Part shown: positions 8,802 through 18,179 of the stretch, piece by piece
Layout: each line of letters starts with the position of its first letter
How positions within the stretch are numbered: the first letter of the stretch is position 1
NCBI RefSeq assembly: GCF_017921815.1
Contig: NZ_JAGEMM010000001.1
Coordinates: 930,001-994,000 of the forward strand
Reading direction: 5' to 3'
DNA: 64,000 bases
DNA from: Microvirga antarctica
Lineage (GTDB): Bacteria > Pseudomonadota > Alphaproteobacteria > Rhizobiales > Beijerinckiaceae
The notes under the pieces: generated by a model
Databases searched by the model: none
What the model was told of the DNA's origin: nothing
The model's input: only the letters and a program-made list of their open reading frames with translations
Made by a program: the position numbers and the translations under genes

Positions 8802-9943
8802 CGCGCGGCTCCCGGCTGCGTTGCCGTCGTCCCGATCTGCGGACGGCGCGGCATCTCATTCAAGGGAAGATACGGGACCACATTCTGTGTGTTCTGGTCG
8901 ATGATGATCTTGTCCACCCCGCCATAGACCCGCTCCATCGTCTCAAGGAACATCCGCTCGCGGCTGATTGCCGGAGCCTTGCGATATTCCTCGTAGACCG
9001 TGCGGAAACGGCCAGCTTGACCGGAGGCATCGGCGACCGACTGCTCGCGATAGCCTTCAGCCTGCTGCACAGTCCGCGCAGCCTCGCCCCGGGCTTCCGG
9101 GACGATGCGGCTGGCGAAGGTTTCAGCCTCGTTCTGCACGCGCACCGCATCCTGCTGCGCCGCATTGACGTCGAAGAACGCCTGGCGAACATCAGCCGGC
9201 GGCGCAACCGCCTGCAACTGCACGACGTTGATCAGCACGCCCGCACCGTAAGTATCGAGCGTCTCCTGCATGATCTGGCGGACTTCCTGCGCGACGCTTG
9301 CCTGCTCGGTCGTCAGCACCGCCTGAATGTTGCGTCGTCCAATCACTTCACGCATGGCGCTTTCAGCCACCGCCTTGATGGTGCCCTCGGGGTTCTGCAG
9401 GTTGAAGACGAAATCCTGGGCGCGGGCGGCGTTGACCTGCCAGACCGCATCAAAATCGATGTCGACGATATTCTCGTCGGCCGTGAGCATGAGGCTCTCT
9501 TCGATGACGTCGCGGGACCGCTGCTGGGCATTGGCCGACGAACGGTAGCCAACCTCGATGCGCTGCTGCTCGGTGACGTTCGGCTTGATCACGCGGCCGA
9601 TCGGGTAAGGCAGGTTGTAGCGCAGGCCCTCCCCGGTCGTGCCCGTGTATTTGCCGAAGATCATGTTGATGCCGACCTCGTTCGGACGGACGGTATAGAA
9701 CCCGGTCAGAAGCCAGATGACGATGGCGCCGAGGAAGAGCGCGATCAGACCCTTGCCGCCCATGGAGCCGCCCGGAATGATATTTTTCAGACGGTCCTGG
9801 CTGCGGCGCAGGATATCTTCGAGATCCGGGGGGGCTCCGTTGCCCGGGTTGCCGCCAGAACCCCAAGGGCTCTTGCCGCCTCCGCCTGATCCGCCGCGTT
9901 GCCCCCACGGGCCGCCGCCGCCGCTTTGGTTACTCCAAGGCAT
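8798..9943 (-). CDS. hflK: HflK, SPFH-domain modulator of FtsH protease
   Basis: 381 residues. A glycine-rich cytoplasmic N-terminus (about 1-60, GGGGPWG-type repeats) precedes one transmembrane helix (about 64-85), an SPFH domain (about 88-270) and an Ala/Gln-rich coiled coil. The Gly-rich leader is typical of HflK and distinguishes it from HflC. It is first of the hflK-hflC-DUF2065-protease group and shares an ATGA junction with hflC. folA ends 136 bases upstream, so an internal promoter is possible. Confidence 0.95.
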   Translation of the reverse strand: MPWSNQSGGGGPWGQRGGSGGGGKSPWGSGGNPGNGAPPDLEDILRRSQDRLKNIIPGGSMGGKGLIALFLGAIVIWLLTGFYTVRPNEVGINMIFGKYTGTTGEGLRYNLPYPIGRVIKPNVTEQQRIEVGYRSSANAQQRSRDVIEESLMLTADENIVDIDFDAVWQVNAARAQDFVFNLQNPEGTIKAVAESAMREVIGRRNIQAVLTTEQASVAQEVRQIMQETLDTYGAGVLINVVQLQAVAPPADVRQAFFDVNAAQQDAVRVQNEAETFASRIVPEARGEAARTVQQAEGYREQSVADASGQAGRFRTVYEEYRKAPAISRERMFLETMERVYGGVDKIIIDQNTQNVVPYLPLNEMPRRPQIGTTATQPGAAR

Positions 9944-10079
9944 AGGTCGCTTTTCCTCACTCTGAAAAGACCGGCCATCGTCAAGCCGATAGGATAGAGG
10001 CGGTTGTCGGGGTTCTTTCTCCCGCCTGTCAAGGCTGCGAGTTGGGGATTGCGGCGGCTTTCGTCAACCGTGGCCGGGG

Positions 10080-10592
10080 TCAGGACCGTCTTTCGAGGTC
10101 AATAAAGCTGAACGAATGTTCGTCATCGGGCCCTTTCGGGTGATCCTTTCGCGCAACTTCCCGGAAAACGGAGCGATCGAAAGCGGGAAAAACCGCATCG
10201 CCTTCCGGCTCCGCATCGACCCGTGTGAGGAATATTTTCTGGGACTGATCAAGCGCCAGCGCGTAAATCTCAGCGCCGCCGACAACTGCAATGTCGGTAG
10301 CGGCCATTGATTCGGCCAGCGCCCCTGCTTTTTCCACCGCCTGCTCCCAGCTATGGGCCACATGAATGCCCGGCGCCGAAAACCCCGGATCGCGGGTGAG
10401 CACCACCGTCTCGCGACCCGGGAGCGGCTTGCCGATTGACTGAAAAGTCTTGCGCCCCATGATCATCGGCTTGCCCCAGGTGAGGTCGCGAAACCGCCGC
10501 AGATCGGTCTTGAGCCGCCACAGCAGGCGGTTGTCGTCACCGATGACAGCGTTCTGGGCGGCCGCGACGACAATGATGAGAGGATGGGTCAT
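10080..10592 (-). CDS. folA: Dihydrofolate reductase
   Basis: 170 residues. NADPH-dependent reduction of dihydrofolate to tetrahydrofolate. Visible are the N-terminal AVIGDDNRLLW strand, the acidic active-site residue D30 in LKTDLRRF, the MGRKTFQSIGKPLPGR cofactor segment and the VVGGAEIY strand near the C-terminus, all in the standard order and length. It restores the folate consumed by ThyA, whose gene lies 3.8 kb away on the same strand with four other genes between. Confidence 0.95.
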   Translation of the reverse strand: MTHPLIIVVAAAQNAVIGDDNRLLWRLKTDLRRFRDLTWGKPMIMGRKTFQSIGKPLPGRETVVLTRDPGFSAPGIHVAHSWEQAVEKAGALAESMAATDIAVVGGAEIYALALDQSQKIFLTRVDAEPEGDAVFPAFDRSVFREVARKDHPKGPDDEHSFSFIDLERRS

Positions 10593-10646
10593 GAAAGTGG
10601 ACGGGCCTTTTCGAACAGGCGGGGACGAGGTTTGGGTCGCGCGCGA

Positions 10647-11126
10647 TCACTCGGCCGCCAGCCGCGCGAGTGCGTCCCCCGTTACCCGCTGAACCGTCCA
10701 TTCGTCCATCGGCAAAGCGCCGATCGACCGATAGAACCGCAAGGCTGGCTCATTCCAGTCGAGCACCCACCATTCGAGCCGCGCGAGCCCTTCGGCGACG
10801 CAGCGCCGGGCGAGATGCTGCAACAGGGACTTGCCGATCCCCTTGGAGCGAAATTCCGGCCGCACGAACAGGTCCTCGAGATAAAGCCCATGGCGACCGC
10901 GAAACGTCGAGAAATTGTAGAACCAGAGGGCAAATCCGGCCGGTTCGCCGTCCCATTCGGCCATATCGGCAAAGACGCGGGGATGCGGGCCAAACAAAGC
11001 AGCCGCCAAATCCTCTTCGGTCGCACGCACCTCGTGGGCAAGCTTCTCATAGGCCGCCAGCGCCTGGATAAACGCCAGGATGGTCGGCGCATCGGAGAGT
11101 TGGGCTGGACGCAGAATCAGGCTCAT
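10647..11126 (-). CDS. GNAT N-acetyltransferase of the SSAT (diamine/thialysine acetyltransferase) type
   Basis: 159 residues. Acetyl-CoA-dependent N-acetyltransferase. The acetyl-CoA loop is R-S-K-G-I-G-K (the R/Q-x-x-G-x-G/A motif), preceded by LYLEDLFVRPEF and followed by VLDWNEPALRFYRSIGA. Those two blocks are characteristic of spermidine/spermine and thialysine acetyltransferases, so a small polyamine or amino-acid-like amine is the likely substrate; this was not tested. The start at 11126 (MSLILRP) is chosen because the family begins there; upstream in-frame ATGs add unrelated low-quality sequence. It lies between the DUF2293 gene and folA. Confidence 0.85.
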   Translation of the reverse strand: MSLILRPAQLSDAPTILAFIQALAAYEKLAHEVRATEEDLAAALFGPHPRVFADMAEWDGEPAGFALWFYNFSTFRGRHGLYLEDLFVRPEFRSKGIGKSLLQHLARRCVAEGLARLEWWVLDWNEPALRFYRSIGALPMDEWTVQRVTGDALARLAAE

Positions 11127-11163
11127 CGGCGGGCGCCGCAGCCATGGTGACGGACAATCAGCA

Positions 11164-11469
11164 TCAGGGCTCGTTTTCCTCGTTGTCGACGCGCCGTCTG
11201 CAGCCCCAGGCAGCCAAAACGGCATTGAGGTCATCGAGCACGAAAAATCTCGCGCTGTCGACGTCATAGCCTTCGTCCAGAAGGCTCTCGTAGTCGGTCA
11301 GCCGATGGCGGATGAACGCCACCAGCGACAACCAAGCCGCTGCCTCGACAGATGCTGTCCGAAGACCCCGGCTCAGAAGCGCGTGGTCGGTCACTGCTTC
11401 GAATTCGTGACGGGTAATCCGGGGTGCGAGAATGCGCACCGCGCTCTCGACGGCTTCCCGTCGATTCAT
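11164..11469 (-). CDS. Small conserved protein resembling DUF2293
   Basis: 101 residues starting MNRREAVES. The conserved core AAWLSLVAFIRHRLTDY, then LLDEGYD, ARFFVLDDLNAVLAAWG, looks like the alphaproteobacterial DUF2293 family as recalled, a short all-helical protein without known function. An in-frame extension to 11589 is rejected because it is composition-biased and opposes the divergent promoter region. It is followed 37 bases later by the acetyltransferase gene and is probably cotranscribed with it. Confidence 0.7.
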   Translation of the reverse strand: MNRREAVESAVRILAPRITRHEFEAVTDHALLSRGLRTASVEAAAWLSLVAFIRHRLTDYESLLDEGYDVDSARFFVLDDLNAVLAAWGCRRRVDNEENEP

Positions 11470-11676
11470 GGTTCGCGCCTTCAACCCGAGACTGGCCATG
11501 CCCCACCCGCGATGCCTGACCGCAGCAGGGTGGAACAATCCAGACCCGGTGCCAAGGCTTGCTCGAAACCGTCCACCCCAATTTACCAATGAGCGCCGCG
11601 CTGCTCGTCAACGCAACGATATCCTGATGCGTTCGATCGCGCTATGGTCTTTTGAAACGCTATTTCAGGACCGCCG

Positions 11677-13065
11677 ATGTCTCTCACCCGCCGCCGCGTT
11701 CTCACGTCCCTTGCCACCTCCGCTTGTGCGGCGGCGTGCCTCAGCGGCTGGCGAAAAGCCAGCCTCAGAATGGGCGATCTCGACGAAACGCGCTCAGCCT
11801 ATCGACGCTATGTGAGCGCGTGGGGGCGCATGAGCATAGGGGAATCCGTCGATCACCGCGAGGTCCGCGCGCTTCTCGAGCATCCCTCCACCTTTGACGA
11901 ACGGCTCGCCCGCTTCCCGGAAAGCCCGTTCGGGGTCTTCACCAGTTGCACGCCGCATCGCGATGTCTTTCACGATTTCCTCGATTGGGGTTTGCGGTGG
12001 CTCACCGCCCCTGACAGCGCAGACCCGGCCCTCCCGCCGATGGCGCAGCGGGGACAGGCCTTCGCGTGGCAATGGTCCTTCTGGGGACGAGCCGCGATCG
12101 AGCTCTATGAGGGCACTCAGGACCGACGCTTTCTCGATCTTCTGGTAGGAGCGGCGCAAAACGTCATGGATGCGCGCGCCGACCGCCACGGCATCGTGGA
12201 TGGAAACCAAAAGCGGATCGTCAAATCCTGGGATTCCGTCATCACGTTCGGCGGCCCCTCCATGAGCGGCTCGGACATCACCGTGACCGGGCTGATCGCC
12301 CTGCCGATTCTCTGTCTGGCGAACCGGCTCGCGGCCGAGGGAGAGGAGCACGACGACATCATCCGCATGGCACAGGATCTCGCGCCGTCATTCGACGAAT
12401 TCGAGGGTTATTATGTCGACCTCCCCGAGCACGATGCCGGCTATTACCGCTACGCTTTCCTCCCGCAGATCGTCGAGCCGATCAATCACATGACCGCGTT
12501 CGCGGCAGGTCTCGTGGAATTGTACCAGTTTGGCGGCGATTCCCGGCATCTTGAGCGCGCCCGCAAGCTGCTCAACTTCTACCGGAAAGCGACGGTGGTT
12601 GATCGCAACGGAGCGATCTCATCCCCCTATGAGCAGGATCCGGCCTTCCGGAAGACGCCGAAATCCGAGTATTTCTGGAAGATGACGGTGACGGCGGAAC
12701 TGCCGCTGGCGCTCGCCCGGTACGGCCTTCTGATCACCGAGGCCGAAATGATCGGGATCGCCCGGACCTATGCGGACGTGGTGATGAACGATCCCGCGGG
12801 TCTCAACGCCCTGACGCGAAGCACCGAGACGCCGCGCCTCATCGATTTCCGCGCGCCGCTTTCGCAGGAGAGCCCGGAATGGAAAAGCTACGTGCCCATG
12901 GTCGCGGCCGGCCTGTTCTTCGTGGACCGGGACCGCCGCATCGGCGACAAGCTGCTGGCCGCGATGGTGCATTTTCCGCACTGGTTTCCCAATGGGTTCT
13001 TCAGCGGCGGCGGCGTGGGGTTGCTGGCCCGCGCAGTCTCCTTGCGCCGGGGCATGCACCTTTGA
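11677..13065 (+). CDS. Tat-exported protein of unknown function, probably an alpha/alpha-toroid fold
   Basis: 462 residues. The N-terminus has a twin-arginine motif (RRRVLTSL) and an Ala-rich hydrophobic stretch (about 9-24), as in Tat signals of proteins that fold before export. The mature part is helical and rich in Trp, Tyr and His. Blocks such as GQAFAWQWSFWGRAAIELY, NHMTAFAAGLVELYQFGG and EYFWKMTVTAELPLALARYG recur at roughly 60-residue spacing, as in (alpha/alpha) barrel carbohydrate-active enzymes (glycoside hydrolases, epimerases, lyases). I do not recognise a specific family. It is the only plus-strand gene between the folA and purT groups and converges on purT with a 16-bp gap. Confidence 0.75.
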   Translation: MSLTRRRVLTSLATSACAAACLSGWRKASLRMGDLDETRSAYRRYVSAWGRMSIGESVDHREVRALLEHPSTFDERLARFPESPFGVFTSCTPHRDVFHDFLDWGLRWLTAPDSADPALPPMAQRGQAFAWQWSFWGRAAIELYEGTQDRRFLDLLVGAAQNVMDARADRHGIVDGNQKRIVKSWDSVITFGGPSMSGSDITVTGLIALPILCLANRLAAEGEEHDDIIRMAQDLAPSFDEFEGYYVDLPEHDAGYYRYAFLPQIVEPINHMTAFAAGLVELYQFGGDSRHLERARKLLNFYRKATVVDRNGAISSPYEQDPAFRKTPKSEYFWKMTVTAELPLALARYGLLITEAEMIGIARTYADVVMNDPAGLNALTRSTETPRLIDFRAPLSQESPEWKSYVPMVAAGLFFVDRDRRIGDKLLAAMVHFPHWFPNGFFSGGGVGLLARAVSLRRGMHL

Positions 13066-13081
13066 CGATGCAGCAGAAGGC

Positions 13082-14257
13082 TCAATCCGCGTAGCGGATC
13101 GTCACGCAATCGGCCGCGCGGCGCGCGGTGTCGCGGGCCGCATCCGTGTTCTGGGACAGGGCGAGCGCAACGCCCATCCGGCGGTAGGGACGCGTCGTCG
13201 GCTTTCCGAAGATGCGCAGGTCCACCTCTTCGTCGCCGTTCCCCTGATTCAACGCCTCGCCGAGACCCGCAAAGGTGAACGCACGCGAGTCGCGGTCGGC
13301 CAGGATGACGGCAGACGCCGACGGCCCATGCAGGCGAATGGCGGGGATCGGCAGGCCCAGAATGGCCCGCGCGTGAAGGTCGAACTCGGACAGGTTCTGC
13401 GAGATCAGGGTGACCATTCCGGTATCGTGGGGACGGGGCGAGAGTTCGGAGAAGATCACCGCGTCGTTTGCAACGAAAAACTCCACACCGAACAGGCCGA
13501 AGCCACCGAGGTTATCGACGACTTTTTCGGCCATGCGCTGGGCTTCGGCCAGGGCTGCGGCCGACATGGCGACGGGCTGCCACGATTCCTGATAATCGCC
13601 CCGATCCTGGCGGTGACCGATCGGTTCGCAGAATTTCACCCCCTCGCGTGTGCGAACGGTCAGCAGCGTGATCTCGTAATCGAAGGGGATGAACTCCTCG
13701 ACGATCACCTTGCGACGGTCGCCGCGCATATTGGCCACCGCGTAATTCCACGCCTCCTCGAGATCGCTCTCCACGCGCACCGTGCTCTGGCCCTTGCCCG
13801 AGGACGACATCACTGGCTTGATTACACAAGGGAGGCCCGTGTGACGCGCGGCTGCGGCGACCTCTGCGAAGCTTTCGGCATAGCGGTATTTCGACGTGCG
13901 CAGGCCCAGATCGCTCGCCGCCACCTCGCGGATGCGATCACGGTTCATGGTCATGAAGGTTGCGCGCGCCGACGGCACGACGGCAAACCCGCGCTCCTCG
14001 CATTCCTGCAGCACCTCCGTGCGGATCGCCTCGACCTCCGGGACGATGTAATCCGGCCGATGCTTCTCGACGACGGCGCGCATCGCATCGGGATCGAGCA
14101 TGGAAAACACTTCCGCTTCGTCTGAGACCTGCATCGCCGGCGCTCCGGCATAGCTGTCGCAGGCGACCACATAGCAGCCATAGCGCTTGGCCGAAATGGC
14201 CAATTCCTTGCCAAGTTCGCCTGATCCGAGAAGGAGAATTTTCGCGGTGAAGACCAT
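13082..14257 (-). CDS. purT: Formate-dependent GAR transformylase (PurT)
   Basis: 391 residues, the normal PurT length. ATP-grasp enzyme that makes formyl-GAR from GAR, formate and ATP, so purines can be made without formyl-tetrahydrofolate. It starts with the nucleotide-binding fold LLGSGELGKELAI; the grasp domain contains CVIKPVMSSSGKGQS and EEFIPFDYEITLLTVR, and FGVEFFV leads to SELSPRPHDTGMVT, the metal/ATP site. The start at 14257 is preferred over 14314 by family length. It is transcribed in the same direction as thyA, which lies upstream with an 87-base gap. Confidence 0.95.
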   Translation of the reverse strand: MVFTAKILLLGSGELGKELAISAKRYGCYVVACDSYAGAPAMQVSDEAEVFSMLDPDAMRAVVEKHRPDYIVPEVEAIRTEVLQECEERGFAVVPSARATFMTMNRDRIREVAASDLGLRTSKYRYAESFAEVAAAARHTGLPCVIKPVMSSSGKGQSTVRVESDLEEAWNYAVANMRGDRRKVIVEEFIPFDYEITLLTVRTREGVKFCEPIGHRQDRGDYQESWQPVAMSAAALAEAQRMAEKVVDNLGGFGLFGVEFFVANDAVIFSELSPRPHDTGMVTLISQNLSEFDLHARAILGLPIPAIRLHGPSASAVILADRDSRAFTFAGLGEALNQGNGDEEVDLRIFGKPTTRPYRRMGVALALSQNTDAARDTARRAADCVTIRYAD

Positions 14258-14344
14258 GGTATTGCCTCTCGGGGTGCCGATGGAACGCGCGTTCGCAGAC
14301 GCAACCGCCAGCATGCGCCCCGCCTGCTGTCGCGTCAGCCCCGA

Positions 14345-15139
14345 TCAGACGGCGACCTTGCCTTTGATGAACTGGTGAGACTGATAGTTCTGAATCTCGA
14401 AATCCTCAAACCGGTAGTCGTCGATCGACGGCGGCCGGCGATTGAGATGCAGGCGCGGGAGGGGAAACGGCTCGCGCGTCAACTGGAGCTGCACCTGCTC
14501 GAGATGATTGGCGTAGATGTGCGTGTCTCCGCCCGTCCAGATGAAATCCCCCACCTCCAGCCCGCATTGATCCGCTACCATGTGCACGAGAAGGGCATAG
14601 CTTGCGATGTTGAACGGGACGCCGAGAAACACATCGGCGGAACGCTGATAGAGCTGGCAGGAGAGCTTGCCATCGGCAACGTAGAACTGGAACAGGCAGT
14701 GACAGGGCGCGAGCGCCATCGTGTCCATCTCACCGGGGTTCCAGGCCGAGACAACCAGCCGGCGCGAATCGGGATTGCGTTTGATCTCTTCGATCACCCA
14801 CCGGATCTGGTCGACCGTTCCACCATCGGCCTTCGGCCACGAGCGCCATTGCCGCCCGTAGATGGGGCCGAGATCGCCGTTCGCATCCGCCCATTCGTCC
14901 CAGATCGTCACGCCGTGATCCTGCAGGTAACGGACGTTGGTGTCCCCTTTCAGAAACCACAGCAGTTCGTAGATGATGGAGCGCAGGTGCAGCTTCTTGG
15001 TGGTGACGAGCGGAAAGCCGCGACCCAGGTCGAACCGCATCTGATGGCCGAAAATGGACAGGGTGCCGGTCCCGGTTCGGTCGTCCTTGTGGACGCCCTG
15101 ATCGAGAATACGGCGCAACAGATCGTGATAGGCTTTCAT
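14345..15139 (-). CDS. thyA: Thymidylate synthase
   Basis: 264 residues, the same length as the Escherichia coli enzyme. It methylates dUMP to dTMP using methylene-tetrahydrofolate, yielding dihydrofolate. Key features are the DRTGTGT phosphate segment, the catalytic C146 in [12 protein letters not shown], the [18 protein letters not shown] block and the C-terminal IKGKVAV. It is divergent from sspB across a 219-bp spacer. folA, the partner that recycles its product, is 3.8 kb downstream on the same strand. Confidence 0.97.
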   Translation of the reverse strand: MKAYHDLLRRILDQGVHKDDRTGTGTLSIFGHQMRFDLGRGFPLVTTKKLHLRSIIYELLWFLKGDTNVRYLQDHGVTIWDEWADANGDLGPIYGRQWRSWPKADGGTVDQIRWVIEEIKRNPDSRRLVVSAWNPGEMDTMALAPCHCLFQFYVADGKLSCQLYQRSADVFLGVPFNIASYALLVHMVADQCGLEVGDFIWTGGDTHIYANHLEQVQLQLTREPFPLPRLHLNRRPPSIDDYRFEDFEIQNYQSHQFIKGKVAV

Positions 15140-15358
15140 GAACGGCTCCTCGGCGGATTATAGGCCGGGTTCCGGGGCGGTTCCGAGGCATCAATTGGCT
15201 CGCCGGCGCTTTTTCCCCCGCTCTTTCAAAGTGGCGCGTCGGTTCCTATAATGATACTTCCGAACGTGATCCCTGTCAGACCGGCATGCGGTCGGACACT
15301 TCCATCGGAACCGGGGGAACCTGGAACTGTTTTGTCAATCTTTGCCAAGGGCTGCTGC

Positions 15359-15943
15359 ATGGCCAATAAAGACCTCATCCGGTACGATCTCCTGGTGCAG
15401 GACGCCCTTCGGGGGGTGGTGCGCCGCGTGCTGATCGATGCCGGCAAGGATGGCCTTCCCGGCGAGCACCATTTCTACATTTCCTTCAAGACAGATTTCC
15501 CAGGCGTCCGGATCTCGAACCGACTGCGCGAGAAATATCCTCAGGAAATGACGATCGTGATGCAGCACCAGTTCTGGGACCTGATCATCACCGACCATAC
15601 CTTCGAAGTGGGCTTGTCGTTCTCGGGCGTTCCCGAGCGACTTCTCATCCCCTTCGAGGCCCTCACTGGATTTTTCGATCCCTCCGTTCAATTCGGACTG
15701 AAATTCGATTCGCAGGAAGGCGACGAGGATGCCGAGACGGCGCCTGTCGCGCCCGTCTCAGGTTCGGACCCCGTCGCCCTCAAGCCTGCGGCGAAATCGT
15801 CCCCCGAAGACAAACCTGTTTCTCACCAAAAGCCGGCAAAGGACGACGCCGAGCCCGCTGCCGCCGCGACCACAGGCGACGAGCCCGATGGCACGCCAGG
15901 AGCGCAGGTCGTCAGCCTCGACGCATTCCGCAAAAAGAACTGA
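15359..15943 (+). CDS. sspB: SspB-type ClpXP adaptor (alpha-proteobacterial form)
   Basis: 194 residues. Delivers ssrA-tagged and other substrates to ClpXP. The folded domain (about 1-120) shows IRYDLLVQDALRGVVRRVL, FYISFKTDFPGV and MTIVMQHQFWDL, the alpha-type SspB core. An acidic Pro/Ala/Glu linker (about 122-180) leads to the C-terminal VVSLDAFRKKN, the likely ClpX-docking tail. The start at 15359 is chosen because the core begins there; the ATG at 15251 would add unrelated residues. It stands divergent to thyA, a common pairing in this group. Confidence 0.9.
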   Translation: MANKDLIRYDLLVQDALRGVVRRVLIDAGKDGLPGEHHFYISFKTDFPGVRISNRLREKYPQEMTIVMQHQFWDLIITDHTFEVGLSFSGVPERLLIPFEALTGFFDPSVQFGLKFDSQEGDEDAETAPVAPVSGSDPVALKPAAKSSPEDKPVSHQKPAKDDAEPAAAATTGDEPDGTPGAQVVSLDAFRKKN

Positions 15944-16042
15944 GGCGAGTCCGACCACGATGCGCCTTCCTCCGACCCTGGTTCGTCAGTGCCGGCCGCT
16001 CTCCTTGGCTGCGGCTGGGAGATCCGGCGACCGGAGGCACCA

Positions 16043-18154
16043 TTGACGCGTTTGCGCCCAGACGTTGTCGTGGATTTCGGCACGCTCTTCGATGTGAGCC
16101 CGAACCCCTACATCCTGCTGTCGCCCGAGATGGCGATTCTCGGGATGAACGCCGCCTATCTTCAGGTCACGATGCGTCTGCGCGAGGAGATCCTCGGCCG
16201 CAATATCTTCGAGGCGTTTCCCGGCACCCCGGACGAGCTTGGCCGCGCGAACGTGGCGCAGTTGCGGGACTCGCTGCAGCGCGTTGTCCGGGAGCGGACG
16301 ACGGATCATATCCCCCTCATCCACTACGATATCCCGCGTCCGGACGGCACATTCGATGAGCGGTATTGGAGCGCCACCCACACCCCCATCTTGGCTGGGG
16401 ACGGATCTGTCGCCTACATTCTCCAGCACACGGTGGACGTCACCGAACTGCACCACCTCCGTCAGGCATCGCGGCTCTCCGAGGGCGCGACCGGCCCGTC
16501 GGCTGTCATCGAGGGCGGGATCCTCAATCGGGCGCGCGCGGTTCAGCAACAGAACGAGGTTCTCAACGAAGAGCGGCAGCACTTGCGCCGGCTCTTCGAG
16601 CAGGCCCCCGGCTTCACCGCCGTGCTGCGCGGTCCGAGCCACATCTTCGAAATGGCGAACGCTGCTTATATCCAGGTGATCGGGCAGCGCGACATCATCG
16701 GCAAGACGGTGGCGGAGGCGCTCCCGGAGGTCTCGTCGCAGGGGTTCATCGAACTGCTCGATCAGGTTTATGCGAGCGGGCAGCCGTTCGTGGGCCGCGG
16801 CCTCAGCATCCGGTTACGGCAAAATCCCTCCGAGGCGCCCTCTGAGCGCTTTCTCGATTTCGTCTATCAGCCGATCCATGACGCTGCGGGAAAGACGGTC
16901 GGCATCTTCGTTCTCGGCAACGACATCACCGAACAGAAACGCGCCGAAGACGAGTTGCGGGATTATCGCGAACACCTGGAAAGGCTGGTTCATGAGCGGA
17001 CGCAGGCCCTGGAGGAGAGCGAAACCCATCGGCGACAGGCGCAGAAGATGGAGGCGATCGGGCAGTTGACCGGAGGCGTTGCGCACGATTTCAACAACCT
17101 CCTGGCGATCGTCATCGGCAATGTGGAACTCGCCAAGAAGCGGGTTGTGGATCCGCGTGTCGACCGCCTCCTCGAGAATGCCATGCTGGCCGGTGAGCGC
17201 GGCGCGAAGCTGACCCGACAGCTCCTGGCTTTTGCGCGGCAGCAGGCGCTGTCGCTCGAGCCGACCGACATCGTCCAGTCGGTTCACGGCATGCAGGACC
17301 TGCTGCTGCGGACCATCGGACCAAGCATTGAGATTTCCACCGAGCTGGCGCCTGATCTCTGGCCGGTGATCACCGACCGCAATCAGCTCGAGGTTGCCCT
17401 CCTCAACCTTGCGATCAACGCGCGGGACGCCATGCCGTCCGGCGGCAAGCTGGTGATCGCTGCCGAGAACGCGCAACCGGCCGATCTGCCGGGCGATCTT
17501 GCGGCGGGCGACTACGTCCGAATTTCGGTGCGCGACGACGGAACGGGCATCCCTGAAGAGCTCCGCACGAAAGTCTTCGAGCCGTTCTTCACCACGAAAG
17601 ATCTCGGCAAGGGAACGGGCCTCGGCCTCAGCCAGATCTACGGCTTCGTCAAACAGCAGGGCGGCTCGCTTCGGCTGAAAAGCGCCATGGGCCTGGGAAC
17701 CGAAGTCGCGCTGTATCTCCCGCGCACGGGTCTTGAGCCGCTCAGCGAGTCCGCAAAGCTTTCCGTCGAACGCGTCGATGGACAGGGCGCGCATGTGCTG
17801 GTCATCGACGACGATACCGGCGTGCGCAGCTTTATCACCGAAAGCCTACGCGAATGCGGTTACCAGGTGAGCGAGGCAAAGCACGGTGTCGATGGACTGA
17901 ATATGCTGGCGCAAGACCCGGATATCGAGCTTGTTGTGGTGGATTTCGCCATGCCGTCCCTCGACGGTCTCGGTTTCATCGACGCCGCACGGGAGGCCTA
18001 TCCCGACCTCCCCATCGTCCTGATGACCGGCTATGCGGAAGCGGAGCGCCTGAACGAGACCCGGCTGAAGGTCGTTCCCACGATCCTCAAGCCGTTCAGC
18101 ATTGACACGCTTCTGACCGCCATGTCGAACGCGGTCGCGGCTCAGGAAAGCTGA
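16043..18154 (+). CDS. PAS-containing hybrid sensor histidine kinase with C-terminal receiver domain
   Basis: About 703 residues from a TTG at 16043, chosen for the GGAGG five bases ahead; GTG at 15989 would add 18 residues. There is no transmembrane segment, so a cytoplasmic sensor. PAS domains lie at about 10-130 and 180-310, a coiled coil near 305-335, then the HisKA box with phospho-acceptor H347 in [11 protein letters not shown]. The HATPase has an N box ([10 protein letters not shown]), G1 (DDGTGIP) and [20 protein letters not shown] receiver domain (about 590-700) has acceptor D634 in VVVDFAMP and the conserved Lys in TILKPF. No partner regulator is adjacent, so its output is unknown. 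The signal could be small-molecule or redox, judging only from the PAS domains. It converges on the P450 gene. Confidence 0.88.
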   Translation: MTRLRPDVVVDFGTLFDVSPNPYILLSPEMAILGMNAAYLQVTMRLREEILGRNIFEAFPGTPDELGRANVAQLRDSLQRVVRERTTDHIPLIHYDIPRPDGTFDERYWSATHTPILAGDGSVAYILQHTVDVTELHHLRQASRLSEGATGPSAVIEGGILNRARAVQQQNEVLNEERQHLRRLFEQAPGFTAVLRGPSHIFEMANAAYIQVIGQRDIIGKTVAEALPEVSSQGFIELLDQVYASGQPFVGRGLSIRLRQNPSEAPSERFLDFVYQPIHDAAGKTVGIFVLGNDITEQKRAEDELRDYREHLERLVHERTQALEESETHRRQAQKMEAIGQLTGGVAHDFNNLLAIVIGNVELAKKRVVDPRVDRLLENAMLAGERGAKLTRQLLAFARQQALSLEPTDIVQSVHGMQDLLLRTIGPSIEISTELAPDLWPVITDRNQLEVALLNLAINARDAMPSGGKLVIAAENAQPADLPGDLAAGDYVRISVRDDGTGIPEELRTKVFEPFFTTKDLGKGTGLGLSQIYGFVKQQGGSLRLKSAMGLGTEVALYLPRTGLEPLSESAKLSVERVDGQGAHVLVIDDDTGVRSFITESLRECGYQVSEAKHGVDGLNMLAQDPDIELVVVDFAMPSLDGLGFIDAAREAYPDLPIVLMTGYAEAERLNETRLKVVPTILKPFSIDTLLTAMSNAVAAQES

Positions 18155-18179
18155 CGCGCAGCTGCGCACGATCCCTCTG

